This document shows, piece by piece, positions 26,190 through 34,700 of a stretch of 56,046 nucleotides of DNA. Position 1 is the first letter of the stretch; the number at the start of each line of letters is the position of its first letter. Below the pieces are notes generated by a model, which was not told the origin of the DNA, ran no database searches, and saw only the letters and a program-made list of their open reading frames with translations. Location of the stretch: assembly GCA_944372315.1 (NCBI GenBank), contig CALVYX010000097.1, forward strand, positions 1 through 56,046, written 5' to 3'. Source of the DNA: an uncultured Bacilli bacterium (GTDB taxonomy: Bacteria; Bacillota_I; Bacilli_A; RF39; UBA660). A program made the position numbers and the translations under genes.

Positions 26190-27050
26190 ATGAATTTTAA
26201 AATTAACGATGAATCTAAAATTCCACAAGAAAGATATATTGAATTAAAACAAAAAGCATATAATTATTATGAACAATATAATTCTTTAGATAGAAAATCC
26301 AGAAAAAGTTTTTTAGATACATTACCAGAAATGAGTACTCCATTTGAAACAGCAATTTTACGTAATACATTGCTTTTTCCTGATACTGAGGAATTGTTAA
26401 TGGCACCCAAAGGTGCACTATATAGAGTTTTAAACAAAATTACAAATGAAAATGATGATATTACTAAAGAAGATATGATGGCTAAATATTTAGAATATAG
26501 TATGCAACAGACACAGATTTTAGTTAAGAAGGGTTTTTTAAAAGTGATGGATAATATCAGTTATCCAGATAATAGTATTAATGATCGAGATTATATATCT
26601 TTAAAGAAAGAAGCTTTAGATATAAGTGATCAATTTATGAATCTATCTTTACGAAAAAAAGTAAGATTCATTTTACGATGTGCTGAAGAAAAAAATTATC
26701 AATCACAAATACAAGTATCTACTTTATTAATTCCAAATGATACACTTTTAATGAAGCAATTAGAAGGATCATCTATTAATCAATTAGCCAATTTGTATGG
26801 TGTTCCGTCAAGTTTGATAGAATTTAAAAAAGAAGAGTATGAGAAACAGGATACATCAAGTTTAATAACTCAAGGGAAATTTACTCCTTCTAATTTAACT
26901 CAACCGTGGTATAAAGACGGAATAGATGAAGGAATGATAAATCAAATATGGAATCAGAGTTTTTATCAAAAAATAGAGCAAGAATACATAAGTAATGCTA
27001 ATAGTGCTTTAGAAAACATGTTTGGAAAATCTAAAAAAGTAAATAAATAA
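26190..27050 (+). CDS. Unknown protein with internal duplication, between nusG and rplK
   Basis: A 286-residue soluble protein that I do not recognise. Residues about 15-71 and 134-190 look like two copies of one unit: RYIELKQKAYNYYEQY / DYISLKKEALDISDQF, a Lys-Arg basic stretch, then NTLLFPDTEELL / STLLIPNDTLLM. The second copy runs into SINQLANLYGVPSSLIEFKK (195-214), which resembles the helix-turn-helix tail after LLMP in ImmA/IrrE-type metallopeptidases. There is no HExxH, so it would not be a peptidase. There is no signal peptide or membrane segment. It starts one base after nusG, so it is co-translated with it. The base composition resembles its neighbours and it shows no sign of recent transfer. 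Confidence 0.75.
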   Translation: MNFKINDESKIPQERYIELKQKAYNYYEQYNSLDRKSRKSFLDTLPEMSTPFETAILRNTLLFPDTEELLMAPKGALYRVLNKITNENDDITKEDMMAKYLEYSMQQTQILVKKGFLKVMDNISYPDNSINDRDYISLKKEALDISDQFMNLSLRKKVRFILRCAEEKNYQSQIQVSTLLIPNDTLLMKQLEGSSINQLANLYGVPSSLIEFKKEEYEKQDTSSLITQGKFTPSNLTQPWYKDGIDEGMINQIWNQSFYQKIEQEYISNANSALENMFGKSKKVNK

Positions 27051-27060
27051 CTAGTAATTG

Positions 27061-27089
27061 TTGATTTTTATTAAAAATAATGATATTAT
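27061..27089 (+). promoter_or_regulatory. rplK-rplA promoter
   Basis: TTGATT (27061-27066), 17 bp, TATTAT (27084-27089) preceded by TGA. The predicted start near 27096 gives a leader of about 105 nt that carries the L1-site-like hairpin. Confidence 0.65.
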
Positions 27090-27120
27090 TTAAACGCTAT
27101 ATTTAATTTATATAGATTTA

Positions 27121-27166
27121 AGTGGGAGGCAAAAGCTAAAAATGCGGACTAGCTATTAGGACCACT
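27121..27166 (+). promoter_or_regulatory. L1-binding-like leader hairpin before rplK
   Basis: AGTGGGAGGC at 27121 pairs with ACCACT at 27161-27166. The internal segment includes TGCGGAC. GUGGGAGGC ... GGAC ... ACCAC is also the order of conserved blocks in the L1-binding stalk of 23S rRNA (helices 76-78). In bacteria L1 represses translation of the rplK-rplA mRNA through such a mimic. The match was made by eye against the remembered E. coli rRNA. Confidence 0.65.
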
Positions 27167-27200
27167 CGCGAAAACTAAAAATTTATAGGAGGTGTTTTTC

Positions 27201-27626
27201 GTGGCAAAAGAAGTAGTTAAGAAAATAAAATTACAAATTCAAGCTGGAAAAGCTACACCTGCTCCACCAGTAGGAACAGTGTTAGGACCAGCAGGAGTTA
27301 ATCTACAAGAATTTTGTACAAAATATAATGATGCAACGCGTGATAAGATGGGAGATATATTACCAGTAGAAATTACTATTTTTGATGATAGAAGTTTCGA
27401 CTTTGTAATAAAGACTCCACCTACAGCATTCTTATTAAAGAAAGCAGCTAAGATTGATAAAGGGTCAGTAAAAGGTAAGAATGAAGTAGTTGGTACAATT
27501 ACTAAAGAGCAATTAAAAGAAATAGCAGAAACAAAATTACCAGATTTAAATGCTTATGATATAGAAGAAGCTATGAAAATCGTTGAGGGTACTGCTCTTA
27601 ACATGGGAATTAAAATTTCTGAATAA
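27201..27626 (+). CDS. rplK: Ribosomal protein L11
   Basis: Part of the GTPase-associated stalk base of the 50S subunit. It binds 23S rRNA and, in stringent bacteria, is needed for RelA activation. The 141 residues start [25 protein letters not shown], the N-terminal domain with its conserved Pro-rich loop. The C-terminal rRNA-binding domain contains [12 protein letters not shown] and [10 protein letters not shown]. The start is GTG 27201, eight bases after AGGAGG (27187-27192); an in-frame GTG at 27192 overlaps that site and is not the start. L11 and L1 share a transcript. Confidence 0.97.
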   Translation: MAKEVVKKIKLQIQAGKATPAPPVGTVLGPAGVNLQEFCTKYNDATRDKMGDILPVEITIFDDRSFDFVIKTPPTAFLLKKAAKIDKGSVKGKNEVVGTITKEQLKEIAETKLPDLNAYDIEEAMKIVEGTALNMGIKISE

Positions 27627-27642
27627 TAAATAATGGTATACC

Positions 27643-27685
27643 TATGTGGGAGGATGTCCGCTTACGCTTCCATATATACCACATA
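27643..27685 (+). promoter_or_regulatory. Second L1-binding-like hairpin, before rplA
   Basis: TATGTGG (27643-27649) pairs perfectly with CCACATA (27679-27685). Inside are GGGAGGATG on the 5' side and CTTCCATATATA on the 3' side, again resembling the rRNA L1 site (GUGGGAGG ... AUACCAC). It ends one base before AAGGAGG of rplA, so a bound L1 would cover that ribosome site. Confidence 0.65.
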
Positions 27686-27697
27686 AGGAGGATTAAA

Positions 27698-28396
27698 GTG
27701 AAAAAAAGAGGTAAGAAATATTTAGAAGCTTTATCAAAAATTGAAAAAGGTAAAGCATATACTAAAGAAGAAGCAATAAAATTAGTAAAAGGAACTTCTG
27801 TTAGTAAATTTGATGCATCTGTTGAATTAGCTGTAAGATTAAATCTAGATACTAAAAAAGCTGATCAACAATTAAGAGGTGCCATAGTTTTACCACATGG
27901 TACAGGTAAAACTAAAAAAGTATTAGTAATTGCTAAAGGAGACAATGCTAAGAAAGCTAAAGAAGCTGGAGCTGATTTCGTTGGTGATACTGATATGTTA
28001 GAAAAAATTGAAAAAGAAAACTGGTTTGATTTTGATGTAATGATTGCAACACCAGATATGATGCCACTTCTAGGTAAATTAGGTAGAGTATTAGGTCCTA
28101 AAGGATTAATGCCAAACCCTAAAACTGGAACAGTAACAACAGATGTTACTAAAGCAGTAACTGATGTAAAAGCTGGTCGTGTAGAATATAGAACAGATAC
28201 TTTTGGTAATGTTCATGGTATCATTGGTAATGTAACTTTTACTGAAGAACAATTACTTGAAAACTTAAATGCATTTATGGCAACAATTTTAAAAGTAAAA
28301 CCTTCTACAGTTAAAGGTGATTACATTAAGAATATAGCAGTTTCAACTACAATGGGTCCAGGAATTAAAATAATTACAAATTCTTTTGACAATTAG
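27698..28396 (+). CDS. rplA: Ribosomal protein L1
   Basis: Binds the mobile L1 stalk of 23S rRNA, helps release deacylated tRNA from the E site, and represses its own mRNA. The 232 residues begin [12 protein letters not shown]. They contain the conserved block [10 protein letters not shown] with the preceding [13 protein letters not shown], and the [17 protein letters not shown] region. GTG 27698 follows AAGGAGG at 27685-27691; an open frame continues upstream to 27644, but it crosses the leader hairpin and is not L1-like. The -35 box of the next promoter is in its last codons. Confidence 0.97.
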   Translation: MKKRGKKYLEALSKIEKGKAYTKEEAIKLVKGTSVSKFDASVELAVRLNLDTKKADQQLRGAIVLPHGTGKTKKVLVIAKGDNAKKAKEAGADFVGDTDMLEKIEKENWFDFDVMIATPDMMPLLGKLGRVLGPKGLMPNPKTGTVTTDVTKAVTDVKAGRVEYRTDTFGNVHGIIGNVTFTEEQLLENLNAFMATILKVKPSTVKGDYIKNIAVSTTMGPGIKIITNSFDN

Positions 28397-28414
28397 TAGA
28401 ATATAATATATAAT
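28386..28414 (+). promoter_or_regulatory. Consensus promoter for rplJ-rplL
   Basis: TTGACA (28386-28391), exactly 17 bp, TATAAT (28409-28414): both boxes match the consensus. The -35 overlaps the end of rplA. The start site falls just before the L10 leader. Confidence 0.85.
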
Positions 28415-28429
28415 ACAAATTGATTTGCA

Positions 28430-28545
28430 AGTGCCATAGACAGTAGGTATAAAAATAAATCCTACCGAGGACTTAACTTAAATATAGTTATAGAGTCTTT
28501 ATGTCTAGTGTGCATAAAGACTTTTATTTATGGCATTTTTAAAAT
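28430..28545 (+). ncRNA. L10 ribosomal protein leader
   Basis: The region between the promoter and rplJ carries the L10 leader blocks: GCCATAGACAGTAGGT (28433-28448) followed by CCTACCGAGGAC (28461-28472). TGCCATA (28432-28438) pairs with TATGGCA (28529-28535) to close it. An inner hairpin AGTCTTTATG/CATAAAGACT (28494-28503 with 28513-28522) is followed by TTTTATTTA and could act as an attenuator. In Bacillus the L10-L12 complex regulates rplJL through transcription attenuation in such a leader. Confidence 0.85.
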
Positions 28546-28563
28546 ATTATGAGGAGGTGCTAT

Positions 28564-29055
28564 ATGGCAAGTGAAAAAATTCTAGCTAAAAAGCAAGCTA
28601 TCATTGATGAAATCAAAGATCGTGTTCAAAACAATGCAACTATAGTTTTATTTGATTATCGTGGTATCACTGATAATGAAGCTAAAGAATTAAGACGTGC
28701 TTTAAGATCAAATGATTCAGATTATAAGGTATATAAGAACACTTTAATGGCTAGAGCATTATCTGATTTAAATATTAATCTTGATGATAATTTAATAGGA
28801 CCAAGTGCTTTGGCATTCGGTACTGATCAAATTGCACCAATCAAGGTATTATCAGATTTTGCTAAAAAGAATCCAGCATTAGTACTAAAAGTAGGTATTG
28901 TTGATGGAGAAATTTCAGATAAAGCAAAATTGGATGCCTTATCAACAATCCCATCAAGAGAAGGATTACTTACTATGTTGGCTGGTGGTATGATTGGAAT
29001 TGCAAAAGATTTATCTATATGCTTAGATCTATATGCAAAGCAAAAAGAAGAATAA
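28564..29055 (+). CDS. rplJ: Ribosomal protein L10
   Basis: Anchors the L7/L12 dimers to the 50S stalk and represses its own operon with them. The 163 residues contain the N-terminal rRNA-binding domain (KILAKKQAIIDEIKDRV, LFDYRGIT, ELRRALR, YKVYKNTLMARAL) and GPSALAF, then the C-terminal helix that holds L12 (GIAKDLSICLDLYAKQKE). ATG 28564 follows AGGAGGT (28552-28558); an ATG at 28549 would overlap that site. Confidence 0.96.
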   Translation: MASEKILAKKQAIIDEIKDRVQNNATIVLFDYRGITDNEAKELRRALRSNDSDYKVYKNTLMARALSDLNINLDDNLIGPSALAFGTDQIAPIKVLSDFAKKNPALVLKVGIVDGEISDKAKLDALSTIPSREGLLTMLAGGMIGIAKDLSICLDLYAKQKEE

Positions 29056-29084
29056 TAAAAAATTAATATAAGGAGGAAAATAAA

Positions 29085-29450
29085 ATGGCAAAATTAACAA
29101 GAGATGAATTTATTAGTGCTTTAAAAGAAATGAACCTTTTAGAAATTAAAGAATTAGTAGATGCTATGAAGGAGGAATTTGGAGTAGATCCAAGTAGTGT
29201 AGCAGTTGCTGCTGCACCAGCTGCTGCTGAAGAGGCTGGACCAAGCGTTGTAAGTGTTAACTTAGTAAACGCTGGAGCTGCAAAGATCAACGTTATTAAA
29301 GTAATTAAAGAAATTACAGGATTAGGATTAAAAGAATCTAAAGATATTGCTGATAACGGTGGAGCTATAAAAGAAGGTATTTCTGTAGATGAAGCAAACG
29401 AAATTAAAGCTAAACTTGAAGAAGCTGGAGCAGAAGTAGAAGTTAAGTAA
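29085..29450 (+). CDS. rplL: Ribosomal protein L7/L12
   Basis: The multi-copy stalk protein that recruits translation GTPases. The 121 residues comprise an N-terminal dimerisation domain (1-32, MAKLTRDEFISALKEMNLLEIKELVDAMKE in part), an Ala-rich hinge (about 40-53, AVAAAPAAAEEAG), and the globular C-terminal domain with KINVIKVIKEITGLGLKESKDI and VDEANEIKAKLEEAGAEVEVK. All conserved GTPase-contact residues appear present. A clear terminator follows. Confidence 0.97.
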   Translation: MAKLTRDEFISALKEMNLLEIKELVDAMKEEFGVDPSSVAVAAAPAAAEEAGPSVVSVNLVNAGAAKINVIKVIKEITGLGLKESKDIADNGGAIKEGISVDEANEIKAKLEEAGAEVEVK

Positions 29451-29463
29451 TTAAATTCATAAT

Positions 29464-29492
29464 AAAGAACATGTAATTATGTTCTTTTTTTA
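29464..29492 (+). terminator. Terminator after rplL
   Basis: AAAGAACAT (29464-29472), loop GTAATT, ATGTTCTTT (29479-29487), T-run. Confidence 0.93.
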
Positions 29493-29494
29493 AT

Positions 29495-29523
29495 TTGTAA
29501 AAAACAAAAAAATAGGATATTAT
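29495..29523 (+). promoter_or_regulatory. Promoter for two membrane-anchored proteins
   Basis: TTGTAA (29495-29500), 17 bp, TATTAT (29518-29523). The -35 starts right after the T-run of the rplL terminator. Confidence 0.5.
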
Positions 29524-29542
29524 TTATAATAGGTGATAATAT

Positions 29543-30340
29543 ATGAATATGAAAAATAAGAGTAAGTTTACTCCAAAAGATATAGTTATGATTTTGATAT
29601 TAGCATTGATAGTAGGTTTGATTTTAAGTGGTATTTTATCTTATATTAATTATAATAGTAAAAAAGATGATAATACTGACCAAACTGGAAAAGCTGAAAA
29701 TTTAGAAGTAAATGATGAATTGGTTCAAAATTTATTTTATTTAACTAGAGGAGAACTTAAAAATACCTTATTTGCAGGCACCGATTATGAAAACATTTAT
29801 TATAGATCAGAAATAACTGATATAGAAACAACTGACGAGAATTTTAAAAAGATTTTATCGTTTGTTAGTTTAGATCAAAGTTTAATTACAAATGATGAAT
29901 CTAAGTCTATAATTAGTGCGGAAGCTTTAAAAAATCAATATAATACAATTTTTGGTAACTTAGATAATTATAAAGATGAAACGTTTAATTATAGTTGCCC
30001 TGTTACTATTGAATATAATGAAGATGAGAAACAATATGAATATGAAAGTGCATGTGGATATAACATTTCTAGTGGATACATTAGTAAATTAACTGAAGCT
30101 AAGAAATATGATGATTGCCTTGAAATATATGAAAAGGTTGTCTTTTATTTGATAGATGAAGAAACGGGGGATATTTCTTATTTCAATACTAGTGATTATA
30201 GTGAACAGTTAGTTGTATTAGAAAATGATGAACAGTTTAATATAGATGATTATACGGATAAATTGGATGTATATAAATACACTTTCATAAAAGATGGAAA
30301 CAATTATTATTTTGATAGAGTAGAAAGGCAAAACAAATAA
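29543..30340 (+). CDS. Unknown membrane-anchored extracytoplasmic protein
   Basis: A 265-residue protein that I do not recognise. Residues 1-14 are basic and residues 15-38 are one membrane segment (IVMILILALIVGLILSGILSYI). The rest (about 45-265) is an acidic, Asn-, Glu- and Tyr-rich domain that should lie outside the cell. It has three cysteines (in YSCPV, ESACGY and YDDCL) that may form a disulfide. There is no lipobox or sorting motif. It starts after AGGTGAT and is followed 15 bp later by a second single-anchor protein, so the two may work together. The gene lies inside the conserved rplL-rpoB interval, where such genes are not usual. Confidence 0.7.
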   Translation: MNMKNKSKFTPKDIVMILILALIVGLILSGILSYINYNSKKDDNTDQTGKAENLEVNDELVQNLFYLTRGELKNTLFAGTDYENIYYRSEITDIETTDENFKKILSFVSLDQSLITNDESKSIISAEALKNQYNTIFGNLDNYKDETFNYSCPVTIEYNEDEKQYEYESACGYNISSGYISKLTEAKKYDDCLEIYEKVVFYLIDEETGDISYFNTSDYSEQLVVLENDEQFNIDDYTDKLDVYKYTFIKDGNNYYFDRVERQNK

Positions 30341-30355
30341 AAGGAGGTGATTGTA

Positions 30356-30913
30356 ATGGATGAAATTTCAAAGGGGCAAACTTTTAATAAAGGAATGTTA
30401 GTTTTATTATTAATTGTATTTTTACTTATTGGATTAATAGGTGGCTATATTTTGAATGATGTTTTACGACATGATGATAATAATGATACTGATTTGGTGG
30501 AAGATGATAATGATTCGATAGCACCAGCAGAAAAGAATGAATCTAATTTAGAGTCAGAAAAAGAAAACGATAATTTTTCAAATATAGAAATTCCATATTT
30601 AGAAGGGTTAAAAAGTTTAACTTTATATGTTGCTGAATTTACTAATGATGGGATGATTTATAAAAGTACTAAGATAACTAATCATTCAGAAATGGAAGAA
30701 GTTTTAAAACTATTTACTAATAAAACTCCTGTTGAAATAACTGGAATTGGAAGTTTAGGTGAACCATATATGGAAATGGAATACGAAAATAAAATAATAA
30801 GAGTAGATTTCAACTTAGGTATTCCTAATAATATATCAATAGATGGACAGTGGTATGAAATCTCTTGCGATGGTGGAAATTGTTATAATATAATTAAGGA
30901 TATGTTTAATTAA
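30356..30913 (+). CDS. Unknown membrane-anchored protein (second of pair)
   Basis: A 185-residue protein that I do not recognise. One membrane segment (about residues 14-36, MLVLLLIVFLLIGLIGGYIL) is followed by a very acidic linker (about 39-80, mostly Asp, Glu, Asn and Ser). A small beta-rich-looking domain follows (SLTLYVAEFTNDGMIYKSTKI; ENKIIRVDFNLGIPNNISIDG) that ends CDGGNC near the C-terminus. The start is ATG 30356 rather than 30347, because AAGGAGGTGATT (30341-30352), a full complement to the 16S 3' end, sits four bases before it. That site is the strongest in the window and predicts high translation. Confidence 0.7.
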   Translation: MDEISKGQTFNKGMLVLLLIVFLLIGLIGGYILNDVLRHDDNNDTDLVEDDNDSIAPAEKNESNLESEKENDNFSNIEIPYLEGLKSLTLYVAEFTNDGMIYKSTKITNHSEMEEVLKLFTNKTPVEITGIGSLGEPYMEMEYENKIIRVDFNLGIPNNISIDGQWYEISCDGGNCYNIIKDMFN

Positions 30914-30918
30914 AATAT

Positions 30919-30953
30919 AAAATCAATAGCAAAAAGACTATTGATTTTCTTTT
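30919..30953 (+). terminator. Terminator whose right arm carries the next -35 box
   Basis: AAAATCAATAG (30919-30929), 8-nt loop, CTATTGATTTT (30938-30948), then TCTTTT. TTGATT in the right arm is the -35 of the next promoter. Confidence 0.9.
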
Positions 30954-30969
30954 AAAAATATAGTATTAT
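30941..30969 (+). promoter_or_regulatory. Promoter for the RsmC-like gene
   Basis: TTGATT (30941-30946), 17 bp, TATTAT (30964-30969). The predicted start near 30976 puts a strong ribosome site only about four bases into the RNA. Confidence 0.65.
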
Positions 30970-30979
30970 TAATAGTACG

Positions 30980-31029
30980 AAAGGAGTTAACTATGAATTA
31001 AGTTTTATAGTTAACTCTTTTAACTTTTA
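30980..31029 (+). promoter_or_regulatory. 5' leader hairpin with two-codon minigene
   Basis: Bases 30980-30994 pair with 31007-31021 (15 bp, one G-U), with a 12-nt loop. The left arm is AAAGGAGTTAACTAT. It holds a Shine-Dalgarno (30980-30986) and, six bases later, ATG-AAT-TAA (30993-31001). The right arm ends CTCTTTT, followed by AACTTTTAA, so the fold also looks like a terminator. A ribosome on the minigene would keep the left arm open. Function is inferred. Confidence 0.6.
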
Positions 31030-31042
31030 AGGGATTGGTTAA

Positions 31043-31630
31043 ATGGGACAATATTTTGATAACGAAAAATTAAAAAGCGAATTGAATATATTTAAAACAA
31101 GAATATTAAATAACGAATATTCTTTTTATACTGATAACGGGGTTTTTTCTAAAAATAAATTAGATTTTGGAACAAGAACTTTATTAGAAAGCATTGATAT
31201 TAATGAAATACATGGTAAGGTTTTAGATGTTGGTTGTGGGTATGGTGTTATTGATATTATTTTATCTAAGTTAATAAATGCTTCTTTTGAAGGAATAGAT
31301 GTCAATTTAAGAGCACTTCATTTAGCTAGTATGAATGTAAAACTTAATAACGTTAGTAATGTCAAATTTTATGAAAGTAATGTTTATGAAAATGTAAACT
31401 CTAAATATAATTTTATTATTACTAATCCTCCTATTAGAGCAGGTAAACAAGTGGTTTATGATATTGTTATGAATGCTAGATTTCATTTAGAAGAAAATGG
31501 CGTTTTATATATAGTTATAAGAAAAGAACAAGGTGCTAAATCTATGTTAAGAGATCTTCAAAACTACTATAAAACAGAGGTGATAAATAAAAATAAAGGT
31601 TTTTTTGTAATTAAATGTATTTTACATTGA
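31043..31630 (+). CDS. RsmC/YbxB-like class I SAM methyltransferase
   Basis: A 195-residue methyltransferase of the RsmC family, whose E. coli member methylates G1207 of 16S rRNA. VLDVGCGYGVIDIIL is the SAM-binding motif I. FEGIDVNLRALHLA is motif II, and FIITNPPIRAGKQ is the catalytic NPP motif of base-amine methyltransferases. It begins with the family tag GQYFDNE and the FSKNKLDFGTRTLLE stretch (substrate loop, Asp-Phe-Gly-Thr). The same gene (ybxB) lies between rplL and rpoB in Bacillus. Its promoter and unusual leader are its own. rpoB's -35 begins within its last codons. Confidence 0.88.
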   Translation: MGQYFDNEKLKSELNIFKTRILNNEYSFYTDNGVFSKNKLDFGTRTLLESIDINEIHGKVLDVGCGYGVIDIILSKLINASFEGIDVNLRALHLASMNVKLNNVSNVKFYESNVYENVNSKYNFIITNPPIRAGKQVVYDIVMNARFHLEENGVLYIVIRKEQGAKSMLRDLQNYYKTEVINKNKGFFVIKCILH

Positions 31631-31655
31631 CATCTTGTTTGAAATGTGCTAATAA
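31627..31655 (+). promoter_or_regulatory. rpoBC promoter
   Basis: TTGACA (31627-31632), 17 bp, TAATAA (31650-31655) with TGC before it. The -35 overlaps the end of the methyltransferase gene. Confidence 0.7.
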
Positions 31656-31725
31656 TATAAATTGGCAACGTATTAGATTAAGTAAATATGTTCTTTGATT
31701 AAATATTGGTATAGGGGTGAAATAA

Positions 31726-34700
31726 GTGGCATATAAGATAATTAATTGTGGCAAACATCGTACGAGAAGAAGCTTTTCAAGAATCAAAAATACTTATGAA
31801 TTAAAGGATTTATTAGAGATCCAGAAGAAATCATATCAATGGTTTGTCGAAACCGGTATTAAAGAAGTTTTCGATGACCTATTCCCCGTAGAAAATTTTT
31901 CAGGTACTTTATCATTAGAATTTGGTGATTATCATTTTGATGAGCCTAGATATTCTATTAAACAAAGTAAAGACCGTGAAACAACTTATGCGGCACCTTT
32001 AAAGGTAGAAGTGCGCCTTTTTAATCACGAAACAGGCGAAGTAAAAGAGCAAGAGATATTTTTAGGAGATATGCCTTTAATGACAGAAAGCGGAACTTTC
32101 GTTATTAATGGTGCAGAACGTGTAATTGTATCTCAATTAGTAAGATCTCCAAGTGTTTATTTCAATAAAGAAACAGATAAAAATGGTAGACTTTCTATTA
32201 CATCACAAATAATTCCTACGCGTGGAACTTGGCTAGAATTTGAAACAGATGCCAGGGATGTTTTGTATGTAAGAATTGATAGAACTAGAAAAGTTCCATT
32301 AACTACATTATTACGTGCATTTGGATTATCTAGTGATGAGGAAATATTAGAGTTATTTGGGAAAGATGAATATCTTGAAAATACTCTAGCAAAAGATTCA
32401 ACTAGAAATACAGATGAAGCATTAATTGAAATTTATGAAAAATTAAGACCAGGTGAACCAGCAACTCTAGATTCATCAAAAAACCAAATTATTACTAGAT
32501 TTTTCGATGAATTTAGATATGATTTAGCACGTGTTGGACGTTATAAATTTAATCGTAAATTAAATGTATTAGATAGATTATTAAATCAACATATTGCGGA
32601 AGATATTAAAGTAGATGGCGAAGTAGTAGTTGAAAAAGGTACTTTAGTTACTAAAGATATTTTAGATAAATTAAAACCAATTTTTGAAAATGGATACAAT
32701 GTTAAGGAAGTAACTATTAATGAAGATCTAGATAATCTTAATAAGATTCAAACTGTTAAGATTTATAATCCTAATGATAAAAAAGAGATTATTACAATTA
32801 TTGGTAACGATCAAACATTAGAAGTTAAGAGATTAACTATATCTGATGTATATGCTTCAGTTTCATATTACTTAAATCTATTAAAAGGAATTGGACAAAT
32901 TGATGAAATAGACCATTTAGGAAATCGTCGTATTCGTCAAGTTGGTGAATTATTACAAAATCAATTTAGAATTGGTGTTTCTCGTATGGAACGTGTGATT
33001 CGTGAGAGAATGACAACCCAAGAAATGGAAGAAGTAACACCTAAAACATTAATTAATATAAGACCTATTACTGCTGCTATGAAAGAATTCTTTGGTAGTA
33101 GCCAATTATCTCAATTTATGGATCAAACTAATCCTATTGCAGAGTTAACTAATAAAAGACGTTTATCAGCATTAGGACCAGGTGGATTATCTCGTGATAG
33201 AGCAGGTATGGAAGTACGTGACGTTAATGCGTCTCACTACGGAAGAATTTGTCCTATTGAGTCACCAGAAGGTCAAAACATTGGACTTATTACATCACTA
33301 GCTAGTTATGCTAAAGTTGATGAATATGGATTTATTATGACTCCATATCGTAAAGTTAAAGATAAAGTATTAACTGACGAAGTTGATTATTTAACAGCTG
33401 ATGAAGAAAATGATGTTATTATTTCGTTAGCTACTGTTACTATTGATGACAATAATATGATGATAGATGAACAAGTTCCTGCTAGATTCCGTGGTGAAAA
33501 TATTATTGTAAAACCAGAGCAAGTTGATTATGTTGATGTATCACCTCAACAAGTAGTAGCTATTACAACAAGTTGTATTCCATTCTTAGAGCATGATGAT
33601 GCTACTCGTGCTTTGATGGGAGCTAACATGCAACGTCAATCAGTACCATTATTAAGATCAGAAGCTCCATTAGTAGGAACAGGTGTTGAATATATTGCTG
33701 CTAAAGATTCAGGAGCAGTAATCGTTGCAAAAGCGGATGGTATTGTTGACTATGTTGATGCCAGAAAAATAGTTGTTAAAAATAAAGGTGGAGTAGATGA
33801 ATATCACTTAGCTAATTTTGAATTATCTAATGCTGGTACTTGTCAACATCATAGACCTATTGTAAGAGTAGGAGATAAAGTTGAAAAAGGCGATGTTATT
33901 GCTGACGGACCAAGTACTGATAAAGGTGAATTAGCGTTAGGTAAAAACGTTGTAGTTGCTTTCATGACATTTAATGGATATAACTATGAAGATGCTGTAA
34001 TCTTAAATGAAAGATTAGTAAAAGATGACGTTTATACCGGTATTCACTTAGAAGACTTTGAAATGCAATGTCGTGAGACTAAATTAGGACCAGAAGAAAT
34101 TACAAGAGATATTCCTAATGTTAGTGACGAAGCTAGAAAACACTTAGATGAAAACGGTATTGTAATCGTTGGTACTGAAGTAAAAGAAGGAGATATCCTA
34201 GTTGGTAAAGTAACACCAAAAGGTATGGCTGAACTTACTTCAGAAGAAAAATTATTACATGCTATCTTTGGAGAAAAAACTCGTGAAGTAAGAGATACCT
34301 CTTTACGTGTACCACATGGTGGAGATGGTATTGTTCACGATGTTAAGATTTTCTCAAGAAAAGAAAATGATGAATTACCAGCTGGAGTTTCTAAAGTAAT
34401 TCGTGTATATATAGCACAAAAAAGAAAAATCCAAGTTGGAGATAAAATGGCTGGACGTCATGGTAACAAAGGTGTTATTTCCCTTATTTTACCAGAAGAA
34501 GATATGCCTTACTTACCAGACGGAAGAACAGTTGATATTATGTTAAATCCACAAGGTGTACCTTCACGTATGAACCTGGGACAAATATTAGAATTACATT
34601 TAGGTATGGCTGCTAAAGAGTTAAATGTTCATGTAGCTACACCAGTATTCGATGGAGCTAAAACTAATGATATAGCTGAAATGATGGAAGAAGCTGGATT

